Assembly (NCBI GenBank): GCA_907163375.1
Contig: CAJQUW010014752.1
Location: forward strand, 53,477 to 117,476
Length of the DNA stretch: 64,000 nt
Reading direction: 5' to 3'
DNA from: Prostheceraeus crozeri
Taxonomy: Eukaryota > Platyhelminthes > Polycladida > Euryleptidae
The position numbers and the translations under genes were made by a program. Below are positions 1-9,878 of the stretch, in pieces; position 1 is the first letter of the stretch, and every line of letters begins with the position of its first letter. The notes under the pieces were generated by a model that saw nothing but the letters and a program-made list of their open reading frames with translations, was not told the DNA's origin and made no database searches.

Positions 1-189
1 GCGATTTCCAATACGTGAATGTCTTTTCATATAGAAGTATTTCAAGTCCTTCATGATATGATGTAGAGATTGAAAATGACGATAAGATAAAACAAACTCT
101 CTTCTCACATTTCCAGTTGAATCTTTGAAATAGACGTTTCGATCATGATCCGTTTCAATACGTTGTAGGGAATCTAATTTCCAACTCAT
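1..189 (-). CDS. Small protein, paralogue of the next gene (runs off the left edge)
   Basis: An ATG at 189 opens a minus-strand frame that continues past the left edge of the window, giving 63 visible residues. It aligns residue by residue with the start of the gene at 212-568: both have a start-proximal tryptophan and leucine, then DSLQ, a basic/acidic turn, F-K-(N/D)-S, and an I-M-(R/K)-DL-(E/K)-YF motif. The two are tandem duplicates in the same orientation. Function is unknown; see the neighbouring entry for a weak structural suggestion. Part of the Polinton-like element. Confidence 0.5.
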   Translation of the reverse strand, partial: MSWKLDSLQRIETDHDRNVYFKDSTGNVRREFVLSYRHFQSLHHIMKDLKYFYMKRHSRIGNR

Positions 190-211
190 GGTGCGTGGTA
201 ATCATATCTGA

Positions 212-568
212 TTAAGATTTGCATAGTAGGGCGATGAACTCACGACGAATAAATGTCATGATGGAGCGATGTATGTATCTTCTATACTTCTCCCAATTGT
301 ATTTGCGAAATGAGAAACAGTTTGCGGAATGAGAATGGTAGATTTGAATTTCATTTCTGTAATGTTGAAGCCAAACTTGATCACCCAAGGAGATGAATCT
401 TAATGTTTCAAAATATTCCAAATCCCTCATGATATCATTGAGGTTGACAAATTGTCGCCATGTTAATGTAATTCCTCTTGATGTATGACCATGAGAATTT
501 TTGAAATGTACGTTTCCATCACGATCAACTCTGATATATTGTAGAGAGTCCAAAATCCAAGTCTTCAT
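212..568 (-). CDS. Small protein of the virus-like element, possibly PC4-like
   Basis: About 118 residues from the ATG at 568; the frame is open a little further upstream but without an ATG. The N-terminal half reads as a beta-rich segment ending in G-I-T-L-T-W-R-Q-F, followed by a short helix. This loosely recalls the PC4/p15 single-stranded-DNA-binding fold, where a GISL-x(4)-W motif precedes the helix. That match is weak and structural only. The basic C-terminus contains several Arg/Lys/Tyr clusters. It is divergent from the structural-type gene that begins at 604, with only about 35 bp between the two start codons, so they must share a very compact promoter. Treat as an element gene of unknown function. 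Confidence 0.45.
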   Translation of the reverse strand: MKTWILDSLQYIRVDRDGNVHFKNSHGHTSRGITLTWRQFVNLNDIMRDLEYFETLRFISLGDQVWLQHYRNEIQIYHSHSANCFSFRKYNWEKYRRYIHRSIMTFIRREFIALLCKS

Positions 569-603
569 GATGTTATGCAAAGTTGCAGATTAGCAATATA
601 AAA

Positions 604-2001
604 ATGTCGTTTTATCATATTTTGCTTAGCAATGCGGCTACAAAGAGATTTACTAGCAATCGAGCCGCACTCTTTTCTACTCCCATTGATCATGCACAAC
701 AGCTAAATGGGAATTGGGAAGTGGGTGTCACTCAACTTGTTTATAGCAACTGTGTCTATACTTTTGATCATGAGGTGATGACTATTAATATGAGGCGTAC
801 AGCTGCTTATCAATGTGAAAAGGGGTGCCGAGTATACATTCCACAGTGGCCAAAGAAAGATCTCTTATCATGTAAAAAGTTTATATATGATTTCTTGAAT
901 AAAGCGTGTAAACATATTGTCCAATTTACTCCGCACAATGATGATTATAATTATGTACATCATGTAGTTGAGAAAGATTGGATTGTTGGTTTAAGTCCAA
1001 GTTTAAGAAATGATTTAGGCTACCTCGCTAGCGCCTTAACAAGCTATGATAATTTTAACGTTAATTACCACATAAGTGGTCATAAACAGTTAATATATCG
1101 AGAGGAAGCTTATTATGTAGATCTTATTCCAAGAAATGAGAAGACGTTGGTGAAGAAGATTGTGATTAAGCCAAGAAAGACAAACATGACTCCTGACACA
1201 TTATTGAAGAAATTTAATTATCTCCTTCGAGTTGATGACAAACAAGTGGCAACATTGACTTATATTAAATCATCTAATCATATTGCAATAAGCAAATTAA
1301 ATGATGATGATCTAGTATTAGTTTGTTCAAAAGATTTTCATCAGTTCTTACGACATCGTTCTGCAGCTGTTCATGGAAAATCTGATATGCAACATTTACC
1401 ATGTGAAAGGTCAAATCAATTTGATACAGAATGGGCCGTATCTTTATACAGAAAGTGTGTAGAGCCTTTTGGTGGTTTCTTACATGAAACAAGAGTGTTG
1501 ATGCCTCGCATTATTACTTCGGTTAAATTGGTTGTAGATTATTTAAATGAAGTGATTAATGAGCAACATATTTCATTTTCTGAAAAAGAAGGTACTTTGT
1601 CTCTCACTATAAATGGAAAAGGTATTGAACTAATTATGGATAAAACTCTAATGGACATTTTGGGTTTTGATCAAAATATCTTTAAAAGTGGTACTGTAAC
1701 CAAAGCTAGCGCAGACATGTCGCTATCGCGTCGTATTAACTATTTTCAGATATATTCCAATATTGGTGAAGATGTACGTGTGGGAGATGTTGAAGCTCCA
1801 TTGCTAGCAATGATACCATACCAGCCAAAAAGCTGCAGTATTTTATCTGAGCATACTTTCAAGAAAGTGCATTATACAAAGCTGAAATCAAACTACATCC
1901 CACAAATTGATATTGCCATTTATGATGATGCTGGTGCGTTGATTCCTTTTCATAAAGATGCTGTGACAAGTATTACACTCCATTTCCGAATGAAGAGTTA
2001 A
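604..2001 (+). CDS. Structural-type protein 1 of the Polinton-like element
   Basis: The frame is open from 583 but the first ATG is at 604, giving about 465 residues. The N-terminus has the family signature LLSN...F..N, then a proline, then L-N-G-N-W-E-V-G-V. This LxGxWEVG signature recurs in proteins found beside family-B polymerases in invertebrate virus-like elements. The next gene has the same signature (L-E-G-E-W-E-V-G-V), so the two are paralogues. No transmembrane segment or enzymatic motif is visible. A capsid-associated or other virion role is inferred from neighbourhood only. It is separated from the next gene by about 10-40 bp depending on the start used. Confidence 0.6.
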   Translation: MSFYHILLSNAATKRFTSNRAALFSTPIDHAQQLNGNWEVGVTQLVYSNCVYTFDHEVMTINMRRTAAYQCEKGCRVYIPQWPKKDLLSCKKFIYDFLNKACKHIVQFTPHNDDYNYVHHVVEKDWIVGLSPSLRNDLGYLASALTSYDNFNVNYHISGHKQLIYREEAYYVDLIPRNEKTLVKKIVIKPRKTNMTPDTLLKKFNYLLRVDDKQVATLTYIKSSNHIAISKLNDDDLVLVCSKDFHQFLRHRSAAVHGKSDMQHLPCERSNQFDTEWAVSLYRKCVEPFGGFLHETRVLMPRIITSVKLVVDYLNEVINEQHISFSEKEGTLSLTINGKGIELIMDKTLMDILGFDQNIFKSGTVTKASADMSLSRRINYFQIYSNIGEDVRVGDVEAPLLAMIPYQPKSCSILSEHTFKKVHYTKLKSNYIPQIDIAIYDDAGALIPFHKDAVTSITLHFRMKS

Positions 2002-2010
2002 TGCAAAAGT

Positions 2011-3562
2011 ATGCTAATATATTTTTCCAATGTGAATAATATGGAAAGTGAAAATAAGGACTCGTTTCTAATCTACTTGCCCAGTAATGCTTCTATGAAT
2101 AAATTTCCCAAAAATAAACCATCAGACTATCGAGTAGAATTAAATCGGCCACTGCATTTAGAAGGTGAATGGGAAGTTGGCGTTTCTAGTATTTGCTATG
2201 ATAGCAATATTCAGAATGTGAATGATTTGGAAGAAATGATATTGACTCCTCGCACCCATGATGGAATAACGATGAATAATGCATTTCAGTTCCCATACAA
2301 TTTAACATCAGATGGAAAGTGGAACTATGAATGGATTCAGATAAAATCAGATTCTTATGAGCCATTTGGGAATGAGAAAATTATTAAGGCATTCAACAGT
2401 GGTAATACTTCCATCATGAAGAATAAAAATCAGAAAGCTTATGAGTTTACTATCTATCATTGGAGTGGGAGACAGTTCCTCCGCTTTCATTCTTTTACTA
2501 AAGGTCTTACGCTGAGGTTGGATAGTGAATTCTATCCACATCTTGGTTTTGGTCATGGACTACATCTAACGTCAATTGCTACTGCAAATGTTAAAAAAGT
2601 TTATTCAACTCGAATCAACAAATTTCATTATAGATTTAAAATATTTGATGAAGATGTTGTAGAATGCGAAGAACGCATCATTTTGAAAAAGCGTGGTGTT
2701 CAACCTTTATCACTTATTGAGTTAGTAAAACGATGGAATGAGACTGTGGGTAAGAAGTATGGAGAGAAAATTATGGCGGACAAAAATAAGTTGGTTATTC
2801 AGAAATATAATGACAAACTTACAGTTTATTTCTCTCCAACCTTGCGTCATTTTGTAAGACATTATACGCCTATTATTGGAAGCGGTGTGGTGTATGGTTC
2901 TCATGAATATCACACTAAAGCTGATTCAGTTAATGATGAATGGTGGGTGGACATCTATGGCGATCGCATCAAGAAAATTTACCAGTCTTATGAAGAATCT
3001 AAAGTTGCTATCAATATAATGCCGCGTCTATATCATACAGTTGAAAGCTTCATTCATGTAGTAAATCCTTATATACAACAGAAGTTGAAGCATGTGATGA
3101 AAAGTAAATATGATGTAAAGACACACCACATTTCGTTTTCAATTGAAAAACAACGCGTTGTTCTGAAACTGGGTGATGACATTCAATGTCAATTGAGTAA
3201 AAATTTGAAAAAAACTCTTTGGCTTTTCAATGCTACAAACTGTGTTTGCTGCTGCGCATACGATTGGTATAGAAACACCAATGACACTTGATAAACATGA
3301 ACAACACCTTTACATTCAAAGTGATTTGATTTTACCTATTTCTGTTGGCGAGAAAAAAGAATACATTTTACGTGATTTCATTCATGATAAAGACGCTTCA
3401 TATGGAATAGTCGAGAAGATGTTTGAATCTATTTTCTATCATCCCGTCGTCAAACAAACTATACCCTCTATTGCTATCAAAATTACCAATGGTTTACAAG
3501 AGTGTATCCATGTGAAAGATACTAAATCCCTCGTAACTTTAGTGTTTCGGAAAACAAAGTGA
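2011..3562 (+). pseudogene. Structural-type gene region 2 of the Polinton-like element (broken)
   Basis: A second plus-strand coding region in the same orientation as the gene at 604-2001. Its start is at 2011 or, more likely from the family alignment, at the ATG at 2041. Near the N-terminus it has the signature LPSN...FP.NKPSDYRV followed by LEGEWEVGV, diagnostic of the same family as its neighbour. The region is followed by a shared polyadenylation zone. As an element fossil it looks nearly whole, with about one break. Role is inferred to be structural, as for its paralogue; no catalytic motif is seen. Confidence 0.55.
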
Positions 3563-3577
3563 AGTCATTGTGATATG

Positions 3578-3591
3578 TTTATTGAAATAAA
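3578..3591. terminator. Bidirectional polyadenylation signals between convergent genes
   Basis: TTTATT (an AATAAA on the minus strand) at 3578-3583 and AATAAA on the plus strand at 3586-3591 lie two bases apart. They sit between the plus-strand structural-type genes and the minus-strand polymerase gene, whose stop is at 3742. The arrangement suits a shared 3' end region for two convergent transcription units. Seen directly; use is inferred. Confidence 0.55.
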
Positions 3592-3741
3592 AATATGTAT
3601 ATGAAAAAGTCTTTTCACAGATATAGGGGGAATGGGCTGACTGTAGGCATATATTCACAAGGAAGAAACGATCTCATGCGATACATAAAACAACCATGTA
3701 TATCTACAAAAAGCAACATCAAAATACTGAGTTAAAGTTGA

Positions 3742-6700
3742 TTATGTCAATACATCTCCTGAATGTGGTAGCGTGAGTTTTATTCTTTTGGGTGGAGGTA
3801 TGTTTGTGTCAGGATGTCCATGTGGAAGAGATGTGTTATGTCCTATCCAACACCTCTTATCCTCCCATGCTGAAAGTGCTCGTTTCTTGAACGTGTACGT
3901 TTTCACAGTATGAACTTGAGATTTTAAGATTGTCATATTGACAAACGTTATAGTTTTATTTTTATAGGCCTTCTTATAGGACCGATGTTTCATTTTATGA
4001 ACAATGGATTTTGATATACCTTTAGCACGCTTAATACTATCTGCACATTCTTTTAGTTTCATGGAATACATTTTAGGACGGAGGAGAATCATTTCATCTA
4101 TTTCCTTTCCTGCTGTTTCATCCTTAAAACAACCAAGTTTGGCTTTATTCTGTATGGAATAGAGTGGATGAGTGGGATTGTAGTTAGATGTATCGAAATA
4201 TTTTTCTAATGACTTACCTACTTCATTAAAATTTAAATCTTTTTGAGTGGTAATTCCTAAAAAGAAACTATCTGTATCACCACCCAGCAAGCGAACCTCT
4301 TTTACGAGAGGGCATGGTTTTAATATTTTGTAGAAGAGTTGATACATTTCAAGCTTGGAATAATCTAAAACGGCTTGCCCAATATAGATGGGTTTGCACA
4401 ACTCAACTTCTGATTTAATCATTTTAACACCTACAAGATCCTCATCGATGATGTCTCTATCAATGAAAAGAGGTGATGAGGTCAATTTGTGATATTTTTG
4501 TTCATCAACGACTAGTTTGTAATTCATACGTTTTCTAACATCCTCCATGGTCTTTCCGAATAGACTATTATTCTTATATTTATAAAAATCCTTTTCAAAA
4601 TTATTTTGGGCGAGTGCACGTTTTTTACTGTTACTATCTATGTAGGGTTTGAGGAAGGCTTTCTGTCTAAATTTGATAATGCGGTGAACTGACTTTAGAA
4701 GCATGCCCATTTCTAAATAGAATTTTAATATGCAGAAGTGTACGAGATAATTTTTCTTATCATATTGGGTGAGTAAAAGTTTGCGGCATGGTTTGTACCT
4801 TGGCTGTCCACACTCTGTTAAGTTATTATGAAATTGTGACATGAATGGTGAAAACATATCTTCAGTCACTTCGCCAGATTCAGGTGCGAGTGGGAAATCA
4901 GCAGTTTTATTTTTAATACTATTTGGATAAATCAAATCCACTTCAAAATAATATCCCCAATCACCTTCATCTGGAATATTCAGTATGTTTGAAGGGTTGG
5001 AGTAATACTCAAGCTCATTTTGATTTAACCAACTAAACTCGGAATGAGGTAGTGGTTTAGACAGTGAACTGCCATATAAATTATTTTGGTCATAGTACTT
5101 TAGGTGGATATGATCATCACCTACTGTTTCAGATTTTATATGATGTTTATTTACAAATGTGAGACCACCGCGTATTCCGCGCTCAAATATATTATACATC
5201 TCCGGGTCTTGTAAGAGATGAATGGTCTCACCAGTCATTTTAAAGGCTGATTTAAAGGACATGGCTGGTAGACTGACAAAGTGGATAGGATCTAATTTGT
5301 CTTCTTCTAATGCCACTCGTCGAAACTCCTGAAAGACATCAGCCAGCAAAATGACATCTAATTCTAAGTAAGCGATCATATAATCGCCAAACGTTTTACA
5401 ATTAAATTTTAACCATGCCTCTTGAGCATGTTCATAGTCCTCTACTGGACAATCTTCACCCGTCAAATCGTTTTTGAATTTGTCAATGGAAGGAAGGGTT
5501 GTTTCATTTAGTTTAGACATTGAGCTAAAATACGCATAAGGAAAGACTCCTTTGCGAGTGATTATTTCATCCGTTAAGTTTGGATAGTGTTTCTTCAAAG
5601 TTTGACTATGGGGAAGAAACTTGAGATTACGAACGAGAGAAGCTAGTGACGCTGACATGAATTGAAATGAATCTAAAAATTTTATTTCGAAGAAGACTGT
5701 CTTATTTTCTTTAGTTTTATCTACTGGTACTTTTGCTGTCATTGCCATGAATTTTTCTCTCGTTTGTGCTATTACATTAAACTGCCACGATTTCATCTGG
5801 CTCAACCCTCCTTTTATGAGCATATGACTGTCATAGCCCTTAAAGTTATGAAAAATGACGGGTAGTACACGACGTCTCAACCTAAGTGAAAAGTTACATT
5901 TGGAGCAGAGTGCGTTTCTAAATTTACCAGTGATGTGATCATGATCACGCACTTTCTTAATTTTATCGTCATCAAACGTTTTATGACATTTAGGACAGGA
6001 TGTGCAACTTTCAAATTTTTGTTTGTCTTCATCTGACATATGTAGTGACTTACGCTGCAATTGGGAATCATATGATTGTTGAAATTTTGCAGCTTTATCG
6101 AGAAATTCTAGAAATTTTGAAATGCAATCTTCACCTTGCCAAGTATGCATTTTGTTTTGTCTATTCCTAAAGTGGTCATGCCATACTTCATAGCAGGATA
6201 TGGCTGCTGGCTTGTGGATGATATCATCAATGTAGCATTCTATGTCTGCGTAAATGACACGCAGGGGACTTAATTCGTCACCATTATCCCTATGTGAAAA
6301 TATTTTATCTTTGGGCATGCGTTCCATTTGTAATTTACCTCGCTTGCACCATTCATAGTGAGTTTCAAATTTATCTTTACTCCAAAATGAGCGGATGCAG
6401 CGGTCGCATACAAAATGTTCACCTCTTTTAGAGTGCCCCAAGTGAGTGTACAAGCGAGAGATTTTGGGAATACCACAGTAGTGCCATTCCTCGCTATCAT
6501 CTTGTTTTACTAATAAGAGGTTGACTACACGTTCATAACAAGTTGAACGTGAATTATAGCGGGCACCCTTCAACCCCTTCTCCCACACGTGAACGACAAT
6601 TTTAATCTTATTATGTTTTTCGAACGTTTCTACATCTTTGATTTTCATGTTGTTACTATCACAACCTTCAAAGTCTAGTTCATCCTCCCACTGTCTATAG

Positions 6701-7714
6701 CTATAGGTGCGATCTCGATGCGCGTTGATATCATTATAGTGAAGGATGGATAGGACTGCATATTTGAAACACTGTGATTTACAATCAACATTGATGACAG
6801 CTTTCTTATTATACAACGTTTTTGGAAGTTTAAATGTGCCTCGAGCTGCATGACTTTCTAATAGGGAAATTTTGAATATGGCTGAGTCCACACCATCAAA
6901 AATGAGAGCGCTGTCGCGTTGATTGAATTTATCTACATTTGATTTTAAACATTGAATGTGAAAATTTAGCCAAGACTCGCAGTCTACAACTTCGGTTGCG
7001 GAAGAGGAAGGAATATGAAACTGTATTCTCTCCGTCACTTGACCCGTTTGAAAATCTATTTTAATATATTTTAGTTTAAGGTAGATGAGCGCCTTCATTC
7101 TAAAATTGTCTAAATTATTGAAGAGCGCTTCGATAATGTTAGAATTTTGAAGGAGCCACTCAGGAAAATCTACAATTTGAGTATTGGACTCCATGCAGTA
7201 GTCGCGTACTAAATTATTATGTGAAACATTAATGAGGGAGATGGTAGAGGTACCGTTGGTGTAGTGATCATTTGCATGCGTGTGTTGAAGTCTGTGCGAA
7301 GATCGCTGAAAGTGACTATCAAAAGAAAGAGGGCACAAATCGCAAGGAAAGGAGATGTCATCGTCAGAATCAACTTCACCTCCGGAGATTGACACCGCTT
7401 TGCGTTGACACACACGTTGTTTGATGTGTCGAAGGAGACTGTGCTTCCTTGTAAACATATGTCCGCAGTCGGCACATTCCCACTCGTTGCCTTGCCGCGA
7501 GAGTCCTGAGCTGGAACTCACATCACCTGAAAGAGAAATCATTCTTTCATCTCTGTTCAAGCCTCAGTGTAGTGTTACAACCTACCTTGACTCAATAACT
7601 CTAAACTTTCCTCGAGAAGAGAGGGCGTTGGTGATGAAGTTGATGCCTGAAATTGAGGAAGATGCTATTAGTCACACGTTTGAGGGAGATGAGAGGAAAT
7701 TTTCAACTTACCAT
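3742..7714 (-). CDS. Zinc-finger family-B DNA polymerase of the Polinton-like element
   Basis: The main frame (3742-7560) encodes 1272 residues, long for this family because of an N-terminal extension. Two zinc fingers lie at about residues 29-51 (C29, C32, H45, C51) and 73-95 (C73, C76, H89, H93/H95). A CxxC...RDHDHITG...CxxC treble near residue 520-545 is typical of these polymerases. Exonuclease motifs follow: YADIEC near 433, HNFKGYDSH near 570 and YLELDV near 728. Polymerase motif A is YDQNNLYGSS near 822, motif B is the K-x-NNSLFGK box near 997 and motif C is GGDTDS near 1092. All are present, so it looks catalytically complete. The leader contains two candidate introns, 7647-7711 and 7527-7585, each with GT-AG ends and TTTCAG acceptors, which would place the true start at the ATG at 7712-7714. 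Role: protein-primed-type replication of the element, by family inference. Confidence 0.85.
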
Positions 7715-7970
7715 TTCAACGAAATCAAGTTTAAGGTTGATACTTCTACAAGATAGAGACTTCACTCAAATAATAGTCAAAGAGAGAGATCGTGCGTTCG
7801 TCACTTGTATGATTCACAGATTAAATGAAATGACCTGAATGTCACTTTGCTTATATACTTTCATCCTCTTCATTCATTGGATGTTCATTCTGATTGGCTG
7901 CTTGTGTATACTTAAGAATTAGAAAAATGTTAAAGTTATCATTATTCAAAGTCAGCATTTCAAAGACAAC
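7715..7970. promoter_or_regulatory. Divergent promoter region between polymerase and small acidic gene
   Basis: On the minus strand GTATATAAGC (7849-7858) is a good TATA box about 140 bp upstream of the polymerase start at 7714. On the plus strand the same element reads GCTTATATAC, and another TATA-like GTGTATACTTAAG lies near 7904-7916 ahead of the plus-strand gene at 7971. The two genes diverge from this 256-bp interval. Frames that are open across the polymerase leader on the plus strand have no independent support. Confidence 0.45.
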
Positions 7971-8408
7971 ATGACAAGTCCTCCAACAACACCAAATACC
8001 GCATTGGAGTTCTCCTCTCCATATACATCAGCAAAGGTGCTCGTTACACCAAATGCACCAAGAAAGGCGAAGGTGGAGAAGACATACAATCTCGACAATA
8101 TACGAAAGTTATCATTATCGGAGGAGGATGAAGAGGAGTTGCCCGACCTAACAGGCATACGGTGGAAATATTTACAATATGATGCCGAAGGGGTGATGGA
8201 GATGACCAGCAAGTCGCACTTGCATCAAATATGGGAGTGGTACACCCCTAACTCCCAACCGCGAACCGTGGCGGAGTGGGCGTACATTGAGAAAGTGAGG
8301 GACGCTGCAGAAGAACGTTTAAAGCAGCTCAACTGTTTTTGTAATCTATGTGAAGCCAGACTCTGGGACGATATTGACGATGAAGACCTTTTGAAATACA
8401 TGCCATAA
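7971..8408 (+). CDS. Small acidic protein of unknown function
   Basis: 145 residues. The N-terminus (about 1-35) is rich in Thr, Ser and Pro and likely disordered. A central acidic run (SEEDEEELPD, about residues 49-58) follows, then a tryptophan-containing region (W-x-W-Y near 84-87). The C-terminal part has a CFCNLC cysteine cluster and a second acidic stretch (DDIDDED). The stop codon TAA overlaps an AATAAA signal (8407-8412), so the 3' UTR is minimal. It diverges from the polymerase gene. I do not recognise the family. An element-encoded regulatory or scaffold-like role is possible but not shown. Confidence 0.5.
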   Translation: MTSPPTTPNTALEFSSPYTSAKVLVTPNAPRKAKVEKTYNLDNIRKLSLSEEDEEELPDLTGIRWKYLQYDAEGVMEMTSKSHLHQIWEWYTPNSQPRTVAEWAYIEKVRDAAEERLKQLNCFCNLCEARLWDDIDDEDLLKYMP

Positions 8409-8474
8409 TAAATGTTTATTTCGTATTATCTTTGCTTTCATACTGACTTACTTGAATGGGGTTTTAGTGAATAA

Positions 8475-8867
8475 TTTAACCATGTATACTTTTTCATTTG
8501 GAAATAGTAGCACGCTTAGTCTAACTTGTAAATCTTAAAACATTTCATATGGACGATGATGGTAGATAAAATAGTGTCAAATAAATTAAGATAGCTTACA
8601 CTTCTGATACAGGGATAGCAATCGACTGCGATCCATGTGTAAAGAGCTTGTTAGACTACGGATGGGCTTAAGTGGATGATTTAACCATGTATACTTTTTC
8701 ATTTGGAAATAGTAGCACGCTTAGTCTAACTTGTAAATCTTAAAACATTTCATATGGACGATGATGGTAGATAAAATAGTGTCAAATAAATTAAGATAGC
8801 TTACACTTCTGATACAGGGATAGCAATCGACTGCGATCCATGTGTAAAGAGCTTGTTAGACTACGGA
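8475..8867. repeat. Tandem duplication, two 188-bp copies with 205-bp period
   Basis: Copies at about 8475-8662 and 8680-8867 read identically by eye, from TTAACCATGTATAC to AGACTACGGA, separated by 17 bp. Each contains the phrase CAGGGATAGCAATCGACTGC, which occurs a third time at 9705-9724 just before the second 144-bp module. No open frame spans the copies. Identity this high implies a recent duplication. Confidence 0.8.
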
Positions 8868-9208
8868 AGAGAGAAGTGTGTTATGTTGCGTGTGGCGCGT
8901 GAGTGTCCTCCCATTTCATTCCATTCATCAATTCGTCTCATTGATAGAGACAGGTAGAACTCATGGTTCTCATAACGTATGCAATGGAAAGTTTTAGGCA
9001 ACCTTCGACAGTTGGCTAAATGTCGCCCTGGCGCGAATGCATACTACGTTGAGACAGAGGCAATCACTTGCAAACATGACGCAGAGAGGTTTAACAAGAT
9101 TGACCATTGCCGAATGTCCCTTGCGGTATACATAGCTACGGGTTTCACCGCCGCCCTTTACAGGAACGCCCGTCGAAAGGAAGTATTACACCGAACTGCA
9201 TTTGCAAC
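8868..9208. other. Spacer between the 205-bp repeat and the first module
   Basis: About 340 bp with no convincing gene. A plus-strand frame open from 8979 runs into the first copy of the 144-bp module. It has no family signature or TATA box and I do not count it as a gene. Confidence 0.3.
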
Positions 9209-9352
9209 GTTCAAGTTGACTGATAGCAGATTCAACTTAATGATAGTATTCGCCAGTCCGAAGACTGCCCAGGGCAAACCGCGAGGAGGTTCTATCATGT
9301 CTTGCCCCATGGTGGCCCTTAAGAGAGCCGATGGTTCGTTCTCGGGAGTAAC
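9209..9352. repeat. 144-bp module, copy 1
   Basis: First of three near-identical copies (others at 9729 and 10205). It contains two inverted repeats: AAGTTGA...TCAACTT with a 12-base loop, and CAGTC-CGAA-GACTG. On the minus strand it holds GCCACCATGG, a perfect Kozak context, leading into a short open frame shared by copies 1 and 2. It lies 8 bp beyond the stop of the minus-strand gene at 9360-9611, so it may act as that gene's 3' region. Confidence 0.75.
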
Positions 9353-9359
9353 AAGATGA

Positions 9360-9611
9360 CTATTGGCTTGAATAGTCAATAGTAATGACGGTTAGGTTCT
9401 CGTATACCCTATACCGCCTAAGCCGTGGTGGTGCATCTGGCACCTTTCGGATGCGGGTGGTATTTGGAGTCCACACCTCATCCGTCCAAACGATCCTCTT
9501 GATCTTCCCCTTCTTCTCATCCTCATCCCACTCGTCGAGGATGACGAACTCGGGAATGGCGTTCTCTTCATCAGTGAAGACGGGAATATTGTCGGCAGAT
9601 GTCGCTTCCAT
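9360..9611 (-). CDS. Small acidic/basic protein with its own TATA box
   Basis: 83 residues from the ATG at 9611. The first half is acidic with a D/E-rich run (DEWDEDEKKGK); the second half is basic, ending in an Arg-rich RLRRYRV segment and a short hydrophobic tail. CTATATAAG on the minus strand (9652-9662) lies about 45 bp upstream, the spacing expected of an RNA polymerase II core promoter with a very short leader. The gene is followed at once by module copy 1. Family unknown. The gene-plus-module arrangement is repeated at 9729-10145. Confidence 0.45.
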   Translation of the reverse strand: MEATSADNIPVFTDEENAIPEFVILDEWDEDEKKGKIKRIVWTDEVWTPNTTRIRKVPDAPPRLRRYRVYENLTVITIDYSSQ

Positions 9612-9651
9612 CGTGACTTCAAATTGAATGAGAAGCGCTACAATCTTCTGG

Positions 9652-9662
9652 CTTATATAGGG
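9652..9662 (-). promoter_or_regulatory. TATA box of the gene at 9360-9611
   Basis: Minus-strand CCTATATAAGC, about 41-51 bp upstream of the ATG at 9611. It closely resembles the TATA boxes of the next small gene (GGTATATAAAC) and of the polymerase (GTATATAAGC), so these genes share a core-promoter style. Confidence 0.5.
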
Positions 9663-9728
9663 TTTTTCAACAATGAATTGCTCAACAGCGAATCAGAATG
9701 CTTCAGGGATAGCAATCGACTGCATAAT

Positions 9729-9872
9729 GTTCAAGTTGACTGATAGCAGATTCAACTTAATGATAGTATTCGCCAGTCCGAAGACTGCCCAGGGCAAACC
9801 GCGAGGAGGTTCTATCATGTCTTGCCCCATGGTGGCCCTTAAGAGAGCCGATGGTTCGTTCTCGGGAGTAAC
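9729..9872. repeat. 144-bp module, copy 2
   Basis: Same sequence as copy 1 by eye over the whole 144 bp, with both hairpins and the minus-strand Kozak ATG. It begins just after CAGGGATAGCAATCGACTGC and lies 6 bp beyond the stop of the minus-strand gene at 9879-10145. It also sits upstream of the TATA box of the gene at 9360-9611, so it could serve as a 3' end, a spacer or an upstream element. Confidence 0.75.
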
Positions 9873-9878
9873 GTCATC

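Larger units (their letters stand above)
1..8410. mobile_element. Polinton/Maverick-like virus-derived element (core genes)
   Basis: Seen: a compact block with a large family-B DNA polymerase on the minus strand, two related structural-type genes on the plus strand, two related small minus-strand genes at the left edge and a small acidic plus-strand gene. Spacing is tens of bases and the two convergent units share a polyadenylation zone. Known: this kind of polymerase together with such capsid-associated-type proteins is typical of Polinton-like and adintovirus-like elements in invertebrate genomes. Inferred: an integrated element whose left end lies outside the window. The right end is unclear; the compact small-gene style continues to about 13.7 kb and the repeats to about 17.2 kb. 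No integrase, packaging ATPase, protease or major capsid gene is visible here, so those parts are absent or lie to the left. It looks largely whole over this stretch, with about one break, which suggests a fairly young insertion. Confidence 0.7.

Noticed and set aside
7421-7838. Plus-strand frames over the polymerase leader
   Set aside because: They overlap the polymerase 5' region and its candidate introns, and have no signature of their own.
8979-9359. 126-residue plus-strand frame through module copy 1
   Set aside because: Runs into the repeated module, has no TATA box and no family motif.
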